This document shows, piece after piece, positions 35,921-45,744 of a stretch of 64,000 nucleotides of DNA; within the stretch, counting starts at the first letter, position 1; each line of letters begins with the position of its first letter. A model generated the notes under the pieces. The model ran no database searches. It was not told the DNA's origin and worked only from the letters and a program-made list of their open reading frames with translations. The translations under genes were made by a program, and so were the position numbers. Source of the stretch: GWE2-40-63 sp050179685 (lineage in GTDB: Bacteria > Bacteroidota > Bacteroidia > Bacteroidales > SZUA-534); NCBI GenBank assembly GCA_050179685.1, contig JBFXEW010000001.1:1-64000 (forward strand), given 5' to 3'.

Positions 35921-37555
35921 ATGAAAATTTTATTCTTCCCAGCCCGGCTTATTGCAACCATCATTTTACTGATGTTTTTTAGTCAGTTGTTGTTTGCCGC
36001 TCCTCATCCGAACGAAAAAGTTTGGGTCCATCTTAATAAAAAAGTATTAATTACCGGTTCGCTTCTTAATTATAAAGTATACTTAACTACGAGTCAACCC
36101 ATGGATAATAAAAAAACAGTGGTTTACTTTGAGCTTGTAAACTCTAAAAACAAAACCTTATTGAACTGGAAAAGTTGGGCCACAAACAAGGGGTTGGCAG
36201 GCACTTACAGAATACCCGAAAACCTAACTCCCGGAATCTATACTTTAAAGATTTTCACCAACACATCGCGTAAAAATTCGTTTGTAACAAAACTACTGAT
36301 TCAGGATATTGCAAGCGATCCGATTAGCAATTTTACAACAAGCAAAACCAATCGATCGTTTGATGCATCGGCTGCTGAAAAAAAGCTTTTCAAACTGTGG
36401 ATAGATAATGATTCTTTACAGCAAACAACCCACGTGAAGATTGAATCAAAATCAAACATAAATTTACCTTCTCTTACGGTTTCAATCACCGAAATTACCC
36501 CTTTCGACTCGTTGCTGGACGTAACAACATCAATAACCGAAACAAACCAAACACCTGAAAAGTATATTCCCGAAAGAGATTTTTCCTTAGTCACGGGAAA
36601 AGTCAGTGATACACTGGGTAACCCCATAAAAAACCATACAGTTTATGCATCGTTAAGCAGTAAGTGGGTTCATTTTCGTTATGCGACTACCGACAGTCTG
36701 GGCCGGTTTTGGTTTGTTTTCGATTCAACATACAATAATCGTCAGGTACTAATTCAGGCGGAACCAGTAAAAAACCAAGCTGCTGTTTTAACTCTTGATA
36801 AAAAAAGTATTAACCTTGCTCAAGCTGATACCGATTCTTTACCCGCAAACACTGCTCAGATAAATTATACACTGGCCCTGCAAAAGCGCGAATTGGTGCA
36901 GCGGATATTCACCCCGTTAAATCAAATAAAACCAATTGAGAAACCCGATTCTGCCAATGAAAACTTTTTCCATCGGCCTCGTTACAGCATTTTCCCAAAC
37001 GAATATGAATTACTGAACAATTTTATTGAAATAGCTGAGAATATTGTTCCAACCCTGCGGTTTAAGAAAACGAACAACAGCTACGAACTTGGTATGGTGC
37101 TCGATAATCAGCAGGTATATTACAATCAGGTGTTGGTTTGCGTTAACGGTCACCCATTTTTTAACTTACACGCTCTTGCTGAACTTTCGTCGAAAAACAT
37201 TGAACGCATCGATGTTTTCAATGCCATAACCCTTTGGGGCGAAAATACTTACCATGGCATATTGGCAATTTATACCAATAAAGTTGATGCGTCGTTCGAA
37301 AACCTCAACACCGCTTTTGCTGTTTTTGACAATAGTTTTTACGAGTCCCGGTTTTTACCTGCAAACCAAAACAATACCACATCACCCCTGGTATTACCCG
37401 ATATTTACTGGAACGATGCAGTAATCCTTAACAAAAACAAGCCTTTTGAAATTAAACTTAATAAAATAGATATTGGTAAAAATTATCGGCTCCGAATTAC
37501 CGGTATCAGCAATGAAACCCTTATTGATGAACAATTTTTGCTAGAGTTAAACTAA
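35921..37555 (+). CDS. Secreted MG2-like protein with vestigial plug-like domain
   Basis: The start at 35921 (MKILFF) gives a signal peptide ending LLFA-A; the upstream in-frame ATG at 35846 overlaps the previous gene and lacks a signal. The protein has 544 residues. About 25-130 resembles an alpha-2-macroglobulin MG2 domain (EKVWVHLNKKVLITGS, GIYTLKIFTN). The middle has a second beta-sandwich (about 215-290; LVTGKVSDTLGNPI). About 425-500 resembles the end of a TonB plug (VNGHPFFNL, NIERIDVFNA, YHGILAIYTN) but without a barrel. Such MG2-plug proteins accompany TonB receptors in Bacteroidota; the role is unknown. It is 10 bp after the DUF4249 gene. Confidence 0.7.
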   Translation: MKILFFPARLIATIILLMFFSQLLFAAPHPNEKVWVHLNKKVLITGSLLNYKVYLTTSQPMDNKKTVVYFELVNSKNKTLLNWKSWATNKGLAGTYRIPENLTPGIYTLKIFTNTSRKNSFVTKLLIQDIASDPISNFTTSKTNRSFDASAAEKKLFKLWIDNDSLQQTTHVKIESKSNINLPSLTVSITEITPFDSLLDVTTSITETNQTPEKYIPERDFSLVTGKVSDTLGNPIKNHTVYASLSSKWVHFRYATTDSLGRFWFVFDSTYNNRQVLIQAEPVKNQAAVLTLDKKSINLAQADTDSLPANTAQINYTLALQKRELVQRIFTPLNQIKPIEKPDSANENFFHRPRYSIFPNEYELLNNFIEIAENIVPTLRFKKTNNSYELGMVLDNQQVYYNQVLVCVNGHPFFNLHALAELSSKNIERIDVFNAITLWGENTYHGILAIYTNKVDASFENLNTAFAVFDNSFYESRFLPANQNNTTSPLVLPDIYWNDAVILNKNKPFEIKLNKIDIGKNYRLRITGISNETLIDEQFLLELN

Positions 37556-37561
37556 TTCACC

Positions 37562-38257
37562 ATGCGATTCATTATAAATAGAAGTCTTTTTCTGATACTT
37601 ACCTTAATCCTGTCAAGTTCAGCCTTGCGGGCACAACAAAACTCTGAGCTAACATACTCTAATGCAGCTAAAATAGCTAACGAACAGCTTATTGCAGCTA
37701 CTTATTACATTAACGAATATCCCTTAAAGAAAGAGCAGTTTTTTAACGACTGGACATTAGGTACTGTATATTTTGTTAATGGTAAGAAAACCAGCCAGGT
37801 TCGTTTACGCTATAACGGATGGAAAGATGAAATGCTTTGGTTACGCGAAACGGATTATAAAACCGGACAAATTATAAAAGGAACCATTAAAAAAGTAGTT
37901 CTGAACAAATCCGACTTTTCTGATTCTCTGGTTTTTATCCGGCATGTTGATTCCAGCGCATTTCAAAATCAGCATTTACTGCTGCAGGAAATTGCCCGGG
38001 GGTATGTATCGGTTTATTGCCACCGAAAAGTTGTTTTGGTTAAAGGCTCCGATAAGTTTGTACAAAAACATCAGTATTATCTGAAAATTGGTAAGAATGA
38101 ACTAAGCAAATTCAACCGACATAAAAAAGATTTAATCTCAGGCTTCTCTGCCGAACAACAGGAACAGGTAAAGAAGGTTTTAAAACACCATAAAACTCGA
38201 TTAAAAACCGACGAAGGCCTGGCAAAAACCATACAGCTCATCAATCAAAGTTTCTAA
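37562..38257 (+). CDS. Secreted protein of unknown function
   Basis: A 231-residue protein with a clear signal peptide (about 1-24, ending LRAQ). I do not recognise a family. It has a short beta-rich N-terminal part (GTVYFVNGKKTSQVRLRYNG), a middle with repeated Lys/Val strands and a basic helical C-terminus (EQQEQVKKVLKHHKTRLK). It follows the MG2-like gene by 6 bp and closes the TonB-receptor operon, so it probably works in the envelope with that receptor. It converges with the HTCS gene, leaving only 26 bp. Confidence 0.7.
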   Translation: MRFIINRSLFLILTLILSSSALRAQQNSELTYSNAAKIANEQLIAATYYINEYPLKKEQFFNDWTLGTVYFVNGKKTSQVRLRYNGWKDEMLWLRETDYKTGQIIKGTIKKVVLNKSDFSDSLVFIRHVDSSAFQNQHLLLQEIARGYVSVYCHRKVVLVKGSDKFVQKHQYYLKIGKNELSKFNRHKKDLISGFSAEQQEQVKKVLKHHKTRLKTDEGLAKTIQLINQSF

Positions 38258-38283
38258 AATGCTGAATTCGCTTTTATTAATAA

Positions 38284-41200
38284 TTACTTTCTGTTTAATT
38301 TCGATCGTTCGGCAAACTCCGAAGGAGACACTTCAAAATGCTCTTTAAAACAAATGGTAAAATACGAGGGGGAATTAAAACCTACCTGGTAACTTACTTC
38401 AGAAACCGATTTATTGTTTTGAACCAACAACCGGGCGGCTTCGTTCAAACGGACCAAACGTACAAACTCACTGGGACTTTTTCCGGTCAATAGTTTAATT
38501 TTTCGGTAAAGATGCCCCCGACTTATTCCAATATCACGGCTCAACGATTCAATGTTTAATTCCGAATCATCAATATTCTTCATAATCATATCGGTAATTT
38601 TCTTCAGAAATAAATCTTCCACTTCCAATGAGGGTGAATCCTTCGATTCAAAATGTGCCGAGAACTTGTACTTAAGTACCTCACGCAATTCTATCAGTTT
38701 TTTTATCCGGGCTCTTAAATGGCTGGGATGAAAAGGTTTGGGAATGTAAGAATCGGCTCCGTGTTCAATTCCCTCAATACGCTGCTCTATTGAAGTTCGT
38801 GCGGTTAAAAGAATTACCGGAATGTGATTGGTAACCAGGTTGGTTTTAATTTTGGCACAAAGTTCCAGGCCGTCCATCTCCGGCATCATAACATCGGCTA
38901 TAATTAAATCGGGCATTTCAGCAATTGCTTTTTTCAAACCTTCGCGACCGTTTTCGGCTTTAAAAACCTGGTAATGGTCCGATAATTCGTCGGCAATGTA
39001 ATTTCGCAGGTCGTAGTTATCCTCAACAATTAAAATTGAATATTCCCTGGAGGTAATTTCATCTGGTTGTGGCTCATCTTTTGTCAAATCTTCACCTGAA
39101 ATTAAGGGCAGATTATGAATAAATGCTGCTGAGCCGTTTTGGTCGGCAGCAGATTTTTCCTCATCTGAATAAACTGTTTCGTCTAAAGGGAGCAATACAT
39201 TAAAGAGGGTTCCTTTATGCTCTGTTGATTCAAAGTTAATTTCACCATGATGCAGTTCCACCAGGCTGCGTGTTAGCGACAAACCCACGCCTGAACCCGC
39301 AGTATCAAAGGGCCCTGAATTACTGGTCTGAAAAAAACGTTCAAAAATTCGTTCCTTATCCTTTTCAGGAATACCTTTTCCATGATCCTCAACCCCAATC
39401 CGAACAAACGGCCCCTGCTTTTTATCTTCGATACAGATAAAAATACTTACCTCGCCATTTTGAGCACTGAATTTAAATGCATTGGATAATAAATTAAACA
39501 GAATTTTATCAAGCTTATCAGGATCGAACCACATAAACAATTCAGGAACATCGGTAAATAACTGAAAATGAATTTTCTTTTGCTGTGCAAACTCTTTAAA
39601 ATTATAATGAATGTCTTCGACAAACTTAATCAGGTCGAGCCGCTCAACCCTCAAACGCATATTTCCACCTTCGCTTTTGCGTAAATCCATCAGCTGATTC
39701 ACTAAACGAAGCAGTCGATTGGCATTTTTAAACATCATGGTAAGCGACTTTCCGTATTTTTTATTTATCGATGCGTCGGAAAGCATGCGCTCCATGGGCC
39801 CAATAATTAGAGTAATGGGGGTTCGAAACTCATGCGAGATATTTGTAAAAAACCTCAATTTGGCCTGAGTAAGTTCATTCTCTTTATCTTTTTCGAGCAA
39901 TTCGAGTTTTACCTGGTTCTTAAGTTTTACCCGGTTTATCGACATCCACCAAAACAAGGCTATTATACCCACCAAAAATAAATAGTAAAGGGAGTATGCC
40001 CACCAGGTACGGTAAAGGGGTGGTTTAATTATTAAGGTAATATTGGTGGTTCGTTGGTCCCACTCGTGGTCGATACTCGATGCTTTAACTTTAAAAGTGT
40101 AGGTTCCGGCATCCAGATTGGTATAGGTAACAAAACGCTGATCGTACGACATGTTTCGCCAATCCTGGTCAAAACCTTCCATCATGCAACGATACCTGTT
40201 TTTTTCGGGCAAAGTAAAATCAAGAGCAGCAAATTCAAAAGCAAAACTGTTGTATTTGTGTTTAAGCACGATGGTGTCGGAAAGAAATACCGGCTTATTC
40301 AGTATGGCATCGTTTTTTATTCGAATTCCCGGCTTAATTTCCTGATCAAAAATTTTGAATTGCGTTATCATTGCTTTGGGAATGGGATAGTTTTCTTCAA
40401 TAGCATCGGGTTTGAACGACACCATGCCTTTTAAACTTCCCAGAAAAATTTCTCCGTCAACCGATTGATGCGTGGCCAGACGAAAAAACTCATTGCTTAG
40501 AAGCCCATCGCTTTCATAATAATTATGCGTTTCAAAAGTATTGGGATTAAAGTTACACAGCCCGTTATTGGTGGTTAACCAAAGATTACCCTTTTCGTCT
40601 TCTTCAATACTGTAAACTACATTTCCGGGTAGGCCTTCAGAAAGATTAAACGATTGAAATTTATTGCTTGATGGCATAAATTTATTTAGCCCGTTGCGGG
40701 TTCCCAACCAGATTTCGTTTTTTGAAGTTATTTTAATACTGTAAATGGTATTGTTACTCAAACTTCCCGGCAGGTTCTCACTCCCTAAATAATTTATAAA
40801 CAACCCATTTTGCGGATCAAAAACACTCAAACCCCAAAAAGTTCCTATCCAAATTCGCCCGTTATTGTCCTCTGTCAGTGTGTTTACATAATTATTAATC
40901 AGTCGGTTTTCATCTGTTGTGTCATACATGGAGTACGATTTAAAACTGTCGGTTTCTTTAACATACTTATTTAAACCACCCCCGTTTGTTGCAATCCACA
41001 CCTCTCCTTTAGTACTTTTAAGAATACACGAAACAAAGTTACAACTCAGGGCATCCGGATTTTCGTTATTCTTATAGTTTTTAAATTTGCGGGTTTCCAG
41101 ATCAAAAACCGATAGTCCGCCCAGGTAGCTGCCAATCCATAAATTTTTTTCATCTTCAAGCATTAAACTCATAACAACCCGATCGGGAATGAAATCACTT

Positions 41201-42432
41201 ACATTTGAACCCGGATAAAAATGGCTAACACTTTTGTTTTGGCGGTCAACATATTTAAGCCCGCCTCCATCGGTTCCAACCCAAACGTTTCCCGCCTGGT
41301 CGCTTACCATCGAGGTTACAATATTGCTTGTATATTCGGCTCCTGCATCAGAAAGATTAAAGGAAACAAAACGCTTATGCACCTTTGGAAGTATGTTTAT
41401 TCCGCCCTGATACGATACAAACCAAAGGTTTCCCTGGCGATCTTCAAAAATTGTACGAACGTTGTTGTTTAATAAACTGCCTTTTTCTCCCGGCTCGTGT
41501 TCCAGGTGCAAATAAATATTTTGGTTCTCGAAATAGAAAAGCCCCTTGCCATGCGACGACACCCACAAACGCTGATTGCTGTCGCGATATATCCCGTAAA
41601 TTTCATTAACTCGAATGGTCTCCTTGGCCGATGTCTTAAACAAATAGGGCGTAAACGTTTTTTTGTGTGTGTGAAAAAGAAACAAGCCATCGCCCCGGGT
41701 CCCCAGTAAAAAAGTAGTGTCGTTCAGTTCAAATATCTTTAAAATGGCATTTACATTTTGCTGCGATTTTGGGGTTTTTATGGGCTTATAATTATAGAAC
41801 TGCTGGGTAGAACGGTCAAAATACTCAAGACCATTATCGGTAGTGCCAATCCATAATTTGTTCTTTGAATCGATAAAAACGGTGAAAATATAATTACTGC
41901 TAAGGGAAAATGGGTTTAAAGCATCATGAAAATAGGTTTTAAGTATTCCCTTTTGCTTATGATACCTGATTAAACCATTTCCTGAAGTGCCAATCCACAA
42001 AATCCCATCACTATCTTCAACAATGGCATATACCGGAATGTTGGCATTTAGCAGATTTATACTATCCACAGGGAGATGTATGAAATTATCGTAATTCTGA
42101 TTATACCTGAACAAACCCTGAAATGTACCAATCCACAAATCACCTTCAGAGTCAACCAACATGGTGAGTATTTCGTTACTGTAAAGGCTGTTCTTTTGAT
42201 TTGGATCGCTGTAATAGTGGGTAAATTTGTAACCGTCGTATTTATTCAAACCATTTTCGGTTCCAATCCAAATAAAGCCATTGCTGTCCTGGACAATACA
42301 GTTTACATTACTGTTCGACAAACCCTCATCAAGCGTTAAGTGCCTAAAGGCAAATTCGGTATCTATGGCATGCAAATAATTGTTTGCTAAAAACAAGCCG
42401 CTAAGGCAAACTATAAATACCAAAAACCTCAT
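38284..42432 (-). CDS. Hybrid two-component sensor/regulator (HTCS)
   Basis: A 1382-residue single-chain sensor kinase, receiver and AraC-type regulator. A signal peptide or TM is followed by a large periplasmic sensor of Reg_prop beta-propeller repeats (about 30-690; recurring DxxGxLWIGTxxGL) and a Y_Y_Y domain (about 710-790). A membrane helix lies near 800-825. HisKA follows with SHEFRTP (His867), then HATPase (DHGKGIPEKD, GVGLSL), a receiver at 1132-1245 (Asp1180 in IADVMMPEMDG) and an AraC HTH at about 1275-1378. Such proteins sense oligosaccharides in the periplasm and activate a neighbouring polysaccharide locus. Here the mannan locus 7 kb away is the obvious target (inference), with the TonB operon between them. 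Confidence 0.95.
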   Translation of the reverse strand: MRFLVFIVCLSGLFLANNYLHAIDTEFAFRHLTLDEGLSNSNVNCIVQDSNGFIWIGTENGLNKYDGYKFTHYYSDPNQKNSLYSNEILTMLVDSEGDLWIGTFQGLFRYNQNYDNFIHLPVDSINLLNANIPVYAIVEDSDGILWIGTSGNGLIRYHKQKGILKTYFHDALNPFSLSSNYIFTVFIDSKNKLWIGTTDNGLEYFDRSTQQFYNYKPIKTPKSQQNVNAILKIFELNDTTFLLGTRGDGLFLFHTHKKTFTPYLFKTSAKETIRVNEIYGIYRDSNQRLWVSSHGKGLFYFENQNIYLHLEHEPGEKGSLLNNNVRTIFEDRQGNLWFVSYQGGINILPKVHKRFVSFNLSDAGAEYTSNIVTSMVSDQAGNVWVGTDGGGLKYVDRQNKSVSHFYPGSNVSDFIPDRVVMSLMLEDEKNLWIGSYLGGLSVFDLETRKFKNYKNNENPDALSCNFVSCILKSTKGEVWIATNGGGLNKYVKETDSFKSYSMYDTTDENRLINNYVNTLTEDNNGRIWIGTFWGLSVFDPQNGLFINYLGSENLPGSLSNNTIYSIKITSKNEIWLGTRNGLNKFMPSSNKFQSFNLSEGLPGNVVYSIEEDEKGNLWLTTNNGLCNFNPNTFETHNYYESDGLLSNEFFRLATHQSVDGEIFLGSLKGMVSFKPDAIEENYPIPKAMITQFKIFDQEIKPGIRIKNDAILNKPVFLSDTIVLKHKYNSFAFEFAALDFTLPEKNRYRCMMEGFDQDWRNMSYDQRFVTYTNLDAGTYTFKVKASSIDHEWDQRTTNITLIIKPPLYRTWWAYSLYYLFLVGIIALFWWMSINRVKLKNQVKLELLEKDKENELTQAKLRFFTNISHEFRTPITLIIGPMERMLSDASINKKYGKSLTMMFKNANRLLRLVNQLMDLRKSEGGNMRLRVERLDLIKFVEDIHYNFKEFAQQKKIHFQLFTDVPELFMWFDPDKLDKILFNLLSNAFKFSAQNGEVSIFICIEDKKQGPFVRIGVEDHGKGIPEKDKERIFERFFQTSNSGPFDTAGSGVGLSLTRSLVELHHGEINFESTEHKGTLFNVLLPLDETVYSDEEKSAADQNGSAAFIHNLPLISGEDLTKDEPQPDEITSREYSILIVEDNYDLRNYIADELSDHYQVFKAENGREGLKKAIAEMPDLIIADVMMPEMDGLELCAKIKTNLVTNHIPVILLTARTSIEQRIEGIEHGADSYIPKPFHPSHLRARIKKLIELREVLKYKFSAHFESKDSPSLEVEDLFLKKITDMIMKNIDDSELNIESLSRDIGISRGHLYRKIKLLTGKSPSEFVRLVRLNEAARLLVQNNKSVSEVSYQVGFNSPSYFTICFKEHFEVSPSEFAERSKLNRK

Positions 42433-42827
42433 ACAATTTCAACTAAGTACAAAAAACAGAATTGAACAAATAAAAACAGGTTTAATTAAGAAACTACCCA
42501 TATTCAGGCCGGTTTCATTTTAAGTGTTTTGATTAACCGGGCCCGCTAATTCCTGATTCCCTATTTTACTGGTGAAAATACAAATTTAATTTTGCTTTTT
42601 CAACACACACATAAATCGCTTACCTTACAAAAAGAAGGTACATTAAGCCGGGAATTGTTCACTATTTTATAAATTTGTTGCTACTGTACTGTAACGTTTT
42701 AATTTTTTATAAGACCAATGCATGGTTATCTGCCGGAAAGTATTTCAACAACACCGGCATTTAATTGTATCTATATATTAATTTTGATTTATTTACATTT
42801 TAAATACAAACACAAAATCAGTTAGCA
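42433..42827. other. Intergenic region between HTCS and DPP genes
   Basis: A 395-bp AT-rich divergent spacer without a supported gene. A TAATTTTG box at 42779-42786 lies 42 nt before the peptidase start on the plus strand. A minus-strand TAAATTTG at 42581-42588 could serve the HTCS gene through a leader of about 150 nt. Neither has a well-placed -33 element. Confidence 0.35.
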
Positions 42828-45032
42828 ATGAATAAAATTACGACGGCCCTTTTGGGGGTTTTTATGTCTGTATCGCTGCTTGTTAAGGCAGACGAAGGCA
42901 TGTGGTTACCAATTCTGATTAACCAGAATATGGGTACCATGACAGAGATGGGAATGCAGCTTTCTGCCGAAGACATCTACAGCATTAACAATTCCAGTGT
43001 TAAAGACGCCATTATTGCGCTCGACCGCGGAAGTTGTACCGGTGAACTTATTTCGGCACAGGGTCTGGTATTAACCAACCACCATTGCGGATATGGCGAA
43101 ATTCAGGCACACAGTACCGTAGAACACGATTACCTGACCGATGGTTTCTGGGCCATGAGTAAAGATCAGGAACTGGCAAACCCGGGTAAAACCGCATCGT
43201 TCCTAATCCGTGTCGAAGATGTATCGGAAAGAGTTCTTTCTGCTATTCCTGCCGGAGCCAGTCAGGCTGTTCGCAATCATTTGGTCGACAGCGTTGCCCG
43301 GGTAATTAACGAGGAAGCTACCAAAGGAAGTCATTACAATGCCGAAGTAGAAAGCATGTTTAAAGGAAACTTCTTCTATCTGTTTGTTTACGAAACGTTC
43401 CGCGACATTCGTCTGGTAGGTGCACCACCAGAGTCAATCGGAAAATTTGGTTCCGACACCGACAACTGGATGTGGCCACGCCATACCGGCGACTTTAGCC
43501 TCTTCCGTATTTATGCCGGTCCCGACGGAAAACCTGCCGATTACGCTGAAAACAACGTTCCTTATTCACCCAAACACTTCCTGCCCATTTCACTCGATGG
43601 GGTTAAAATGGACGACTTTGCTTTTATCATGGGTTACCCCGGAAGCACACAGCGTTACATGACTTCGTTCGAATTGAAAAACACCATCGAATTTCAGAAT
43701 CCTAACCGCGCTAAAATCCGTGGACTAAAACAGGACATCTGGAAAGAAGACATGGATAAAGACACCGAAGTACGTATTAAATACGCATCAAAACACGCCC
43801 GTTCGGCCAACTACTGGAAATATTCCATTGAACAAAACAAAGCATTAAAGCAACTAAATGTTCTTGAACAAAAACAAGAACTGGAAGCTGAATTTATGCA
43901 GTGGGTAAATCAAAACGAAGCCCGCAAAGCCAAATACGGCAATGCATTGAAACTTATCGAGGAAGCTGAAAACGAATCCATCGCCATTTCAAATGCACAG
44001 CAGTATGTGTATGAAACACTGATTGGTGGCGCCGAATCGTTTATCTTTGCTTTCCGCGCATCAGGACTGATGGCTGCACTGGCTACACCCGACAGTACCG
44101 AGCAAATTAACAAACAGGTAAAACAATTCAGCAAAACTGCCGATAACTTCTTTAAAAATTACAATGCCGAAACCGACCGTAAGGTAACCAAAGCATTGGT
44201 AAAACTTTTTATTGCTGATGTTCCGGCCCAATACCATCCTGATTTTATTGCCAATGTTATCAATAAAAAATACAAAGGCAACGTCGATAAATTTGTAGAC
44301 GACCTGTTCAAAAAATCAATCTTTGTTGACAAAGCCCGTATGGATGCCTTTTTGGCAAAACCTTCGGCTAAAGTTCTAGGCAAAGACCTGGCTTTTATGA
44401 GTGGAGCAAGCGTTATCAACCAACTTCGTGGATTTGGTGCCATGGTTGAACCTGCCGGATTAAAAATGCAGGAAGGCATGCGCTTATTTGTAGGTGGTTT
44501 ACTCGAGATGAATCCCGATCAGGTGTATTCGCCCGATGCCAACTCTACCATGCGCCTGACTTATGGTTCAGTAGGCGATTATTACCCGGCCGATGCGGTG
44601 CATTATGCCCACTTTACCACACTCAAAGGAGTTATGGAAAAAGAAGATCCTGACGTTCGTGAATTCAATGTTCCTGAAAAACTAAAGGAGATTTACAAGA
44701 ATAAAGATTTTGGCCCATACGGAAATCCCGACGGAACCATGAACGTATGTTTTACTACAAACAACGACATTACCGGTGGTAACTCTGGTAGTCCGGTTAT
44801 TAATGGCAAAGGTCAGTTAATCGGTCTGGCTTTCGACGGAAACTCTGAAGCCATGAGTGGCGACATCGCCTTCGAAAACAGCATGCAAAAATGTATCAAT
44901 GTCGACATTCGCTACGTGCTGTTAATTATCGATAAATTTGCCGGTGCCAGCAACTTAATTGAAGAAATGAAACTGGTTAAAACCGAAGCTGCTGCTGAGG
45001 TTCCTGCCGAAGAAGCCGTAATGGAAAACTAA
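42828..45032 (+). CDS. S46-family dipeptidyl-peptidase, DPP7-like
   Basis: A 734-residue periplasmic serine dipeptidyl-peptidase that releases dipeptides from peptide N-termini. The signal peptide ends near VKA-DEGMW, and the mature N-terminus DEGMWLP is typical of S46. The catalytic His is in TNHHCGYG (83-90), Asp in SDTDNWMWPRHTGDF, and Ser653 in GGNSGSPV. The residue that sets P1 preference in the family (Gly673 in DPP7, Arg673 in DPP11) aligns with Gly671 in AFDGNSE, favouring DPP7-like hydrophobic preference (inference). It is a single gene with its own terminator. Confidence 0.93.
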   Translation: MNKITTALLGVFMSVSLLVKADEGMWLPILINQNMGTMTEMGMQLSAEDIYSINNSSVKDAIIALDRGSCTGELISAQGLVLTNHHCGYGEIQAHSTVEHDYLTDGFWAMSKDQELANPGKTASFLIRVEDVSERVLSAIPAGASQAVRNHLVDSVARVINEEATKGSHYNAEVESMFKGNFFYLFVYETFRDIRLVGAPPESIGKFGSDTDNWMWPRHTGDFSLFRIYAGPDGKPADYAENNVPYSPKHFLPISLDGVKMDDFAFIMGYPGSTQRYMTSFELKNTIEFQNPNRAKIRGLKQDIWKEDMDKDTEVRIKYASKHARSANYWKYSIEQNKALKQLNVLEQKQELEAEFMQWVNQNEARKAKYGNALKLIEEAENESIAISNAQQYVYETLIGGAESFIFAFRASGLMAALATPDSTEQINKQVKQFSKTADNFFKNYNAETDRKVTKALVKLFIADVPAQYHPDFIANVINKKYKGNVDKFVDDLFKKSIFVDKARMDAFLAKPSAKVLGKDLAFMSGASVINQLRGFGAMVEPAGLKMQEGMRLFVGGLLEMNPDQVYSPDANSTMRLTYGSVGDYYPADAVHYAHFTTLKGVMEKEDPDVREFNVPEKLKEIYKNKDFGPYGNPDGTMNVCFTTNNDITGGNSGSPVINGKGQLIGLAFDGNSEAMSGDIAFENSMQKCINVDIRYVLLIIDKFAGASNLIEEMKLVKTEAAAEVPAEEAVMEN

Positions 45033-45057
45033 GTCTGTAAAAGATTATCATAACTAC

Positions 45058-45091
45058 AGAGGCTGTTCTTTTGGGGACAGCCTCTTTTTTT
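45058..45091 (+). terminator. Terminator of the S46 peptidase gene
   Basis: The 9-bp stem AGAGGCTGT/ACAGCCTCT (45058-45066 with 45077-45085) is followed by a run of T to 45091. Confidence 0.9.
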
Positions 45092-45122
45092 GCTTTTGAA
45101 CTAATCAGAAACCCGAAGGCTT

Positions 45123-45194
45123 CCGATAAAAATTTCCTGCGGTGAAAAGTTTTATCGGCTGCGTACGAAATAATAATTTCCTGCGCAGGAAATT
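45123..45194. repeat. Paired inverted repeats in a long intergenic gap
   Basis: CCGATAAAA (45123-45131) pairs with TTTTATCGG (45150-45158). Immediately after it is a perfect 20-bp palindrome centred on CTGCGCAG (45175-45194). The loop of the first hairpin shares ATTTCCTGCG with the palindrome. No gene is supported between 45092 and 45330. Confidence 0.6.
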
Positions 45195-45330
45195 TTGAAG
45201 CACTTGCAGGCCTCTGTTTACTGGCACCAAAACCTAACTATTTTCTTGCATTCTGTAATTAAAACTATTATTGTCAAGTTTAATATAAATGAAAATAATT
45301 TGACTACATGAGAAAACTAGTTTTTCAGTA

Positions 45331-45590
45331 TTACCATTGAATTAATAAAACATATGATTGAGTATAACAATCGGCTTCCAAAAAATAGTCTTTGGAATCG
45401 AAACAATCACTTAGTAAGACCGGGAAGCTGAGAACTTGTTCGAAGATCGCCCGGCCGCACTTAGTGATTGTAAAGATGTAGATGCTATTTTTTGGTGCCT
45501 TGACTTTTTTGCTTCGTTTTTGGGTTAAGCCAAAAATGAAGAGCCCAGCCGGCTTGAGGCGAAAAAAAACTTTATAATGGTACATTACTC
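45331..45590. repeat. Probable dispersed non-coding repeat with nested inverted repeats
   Basis: The centre is a nested dyad: CAATCACT (45404-45411) with AGTGATTG (45463-45470), CCGGG (45420-45424) with CCCGG (45450-45454), and GAAC/GTTC (45432-45441). The minus strand has an 84-codon open frame (45331-45585) rich in Lys and Arg with no domain. I recall similar KRSKKVKA-type spurious proteins in related genomes, which suggests a dispersed element rather than a gene; that is memory, not a search. Confidence 0.45.
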
Positions 45591-45744
45591 CTGATTAGGT
45601 TTTGTATAAGGAAGGAAAGTAGTTTTGTGTATTTTTAACCGAACACTAATGAATCAAAATTCAACAAGTCAAAAAAAGCCCTGTTTTTCAAATGGGTGTT
45701 TTTACCAAAATCCCTAACTTTAGTCCCTTACAAAACAGCTACCA

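Noticed and set aside
45331..45585. 84-codon minus-strand open frame as a real gene
   Set aside because: It has no domain and no promoter box, and it lies over a nested inverted repeat; it is better explained as a dispersed non-coding element.
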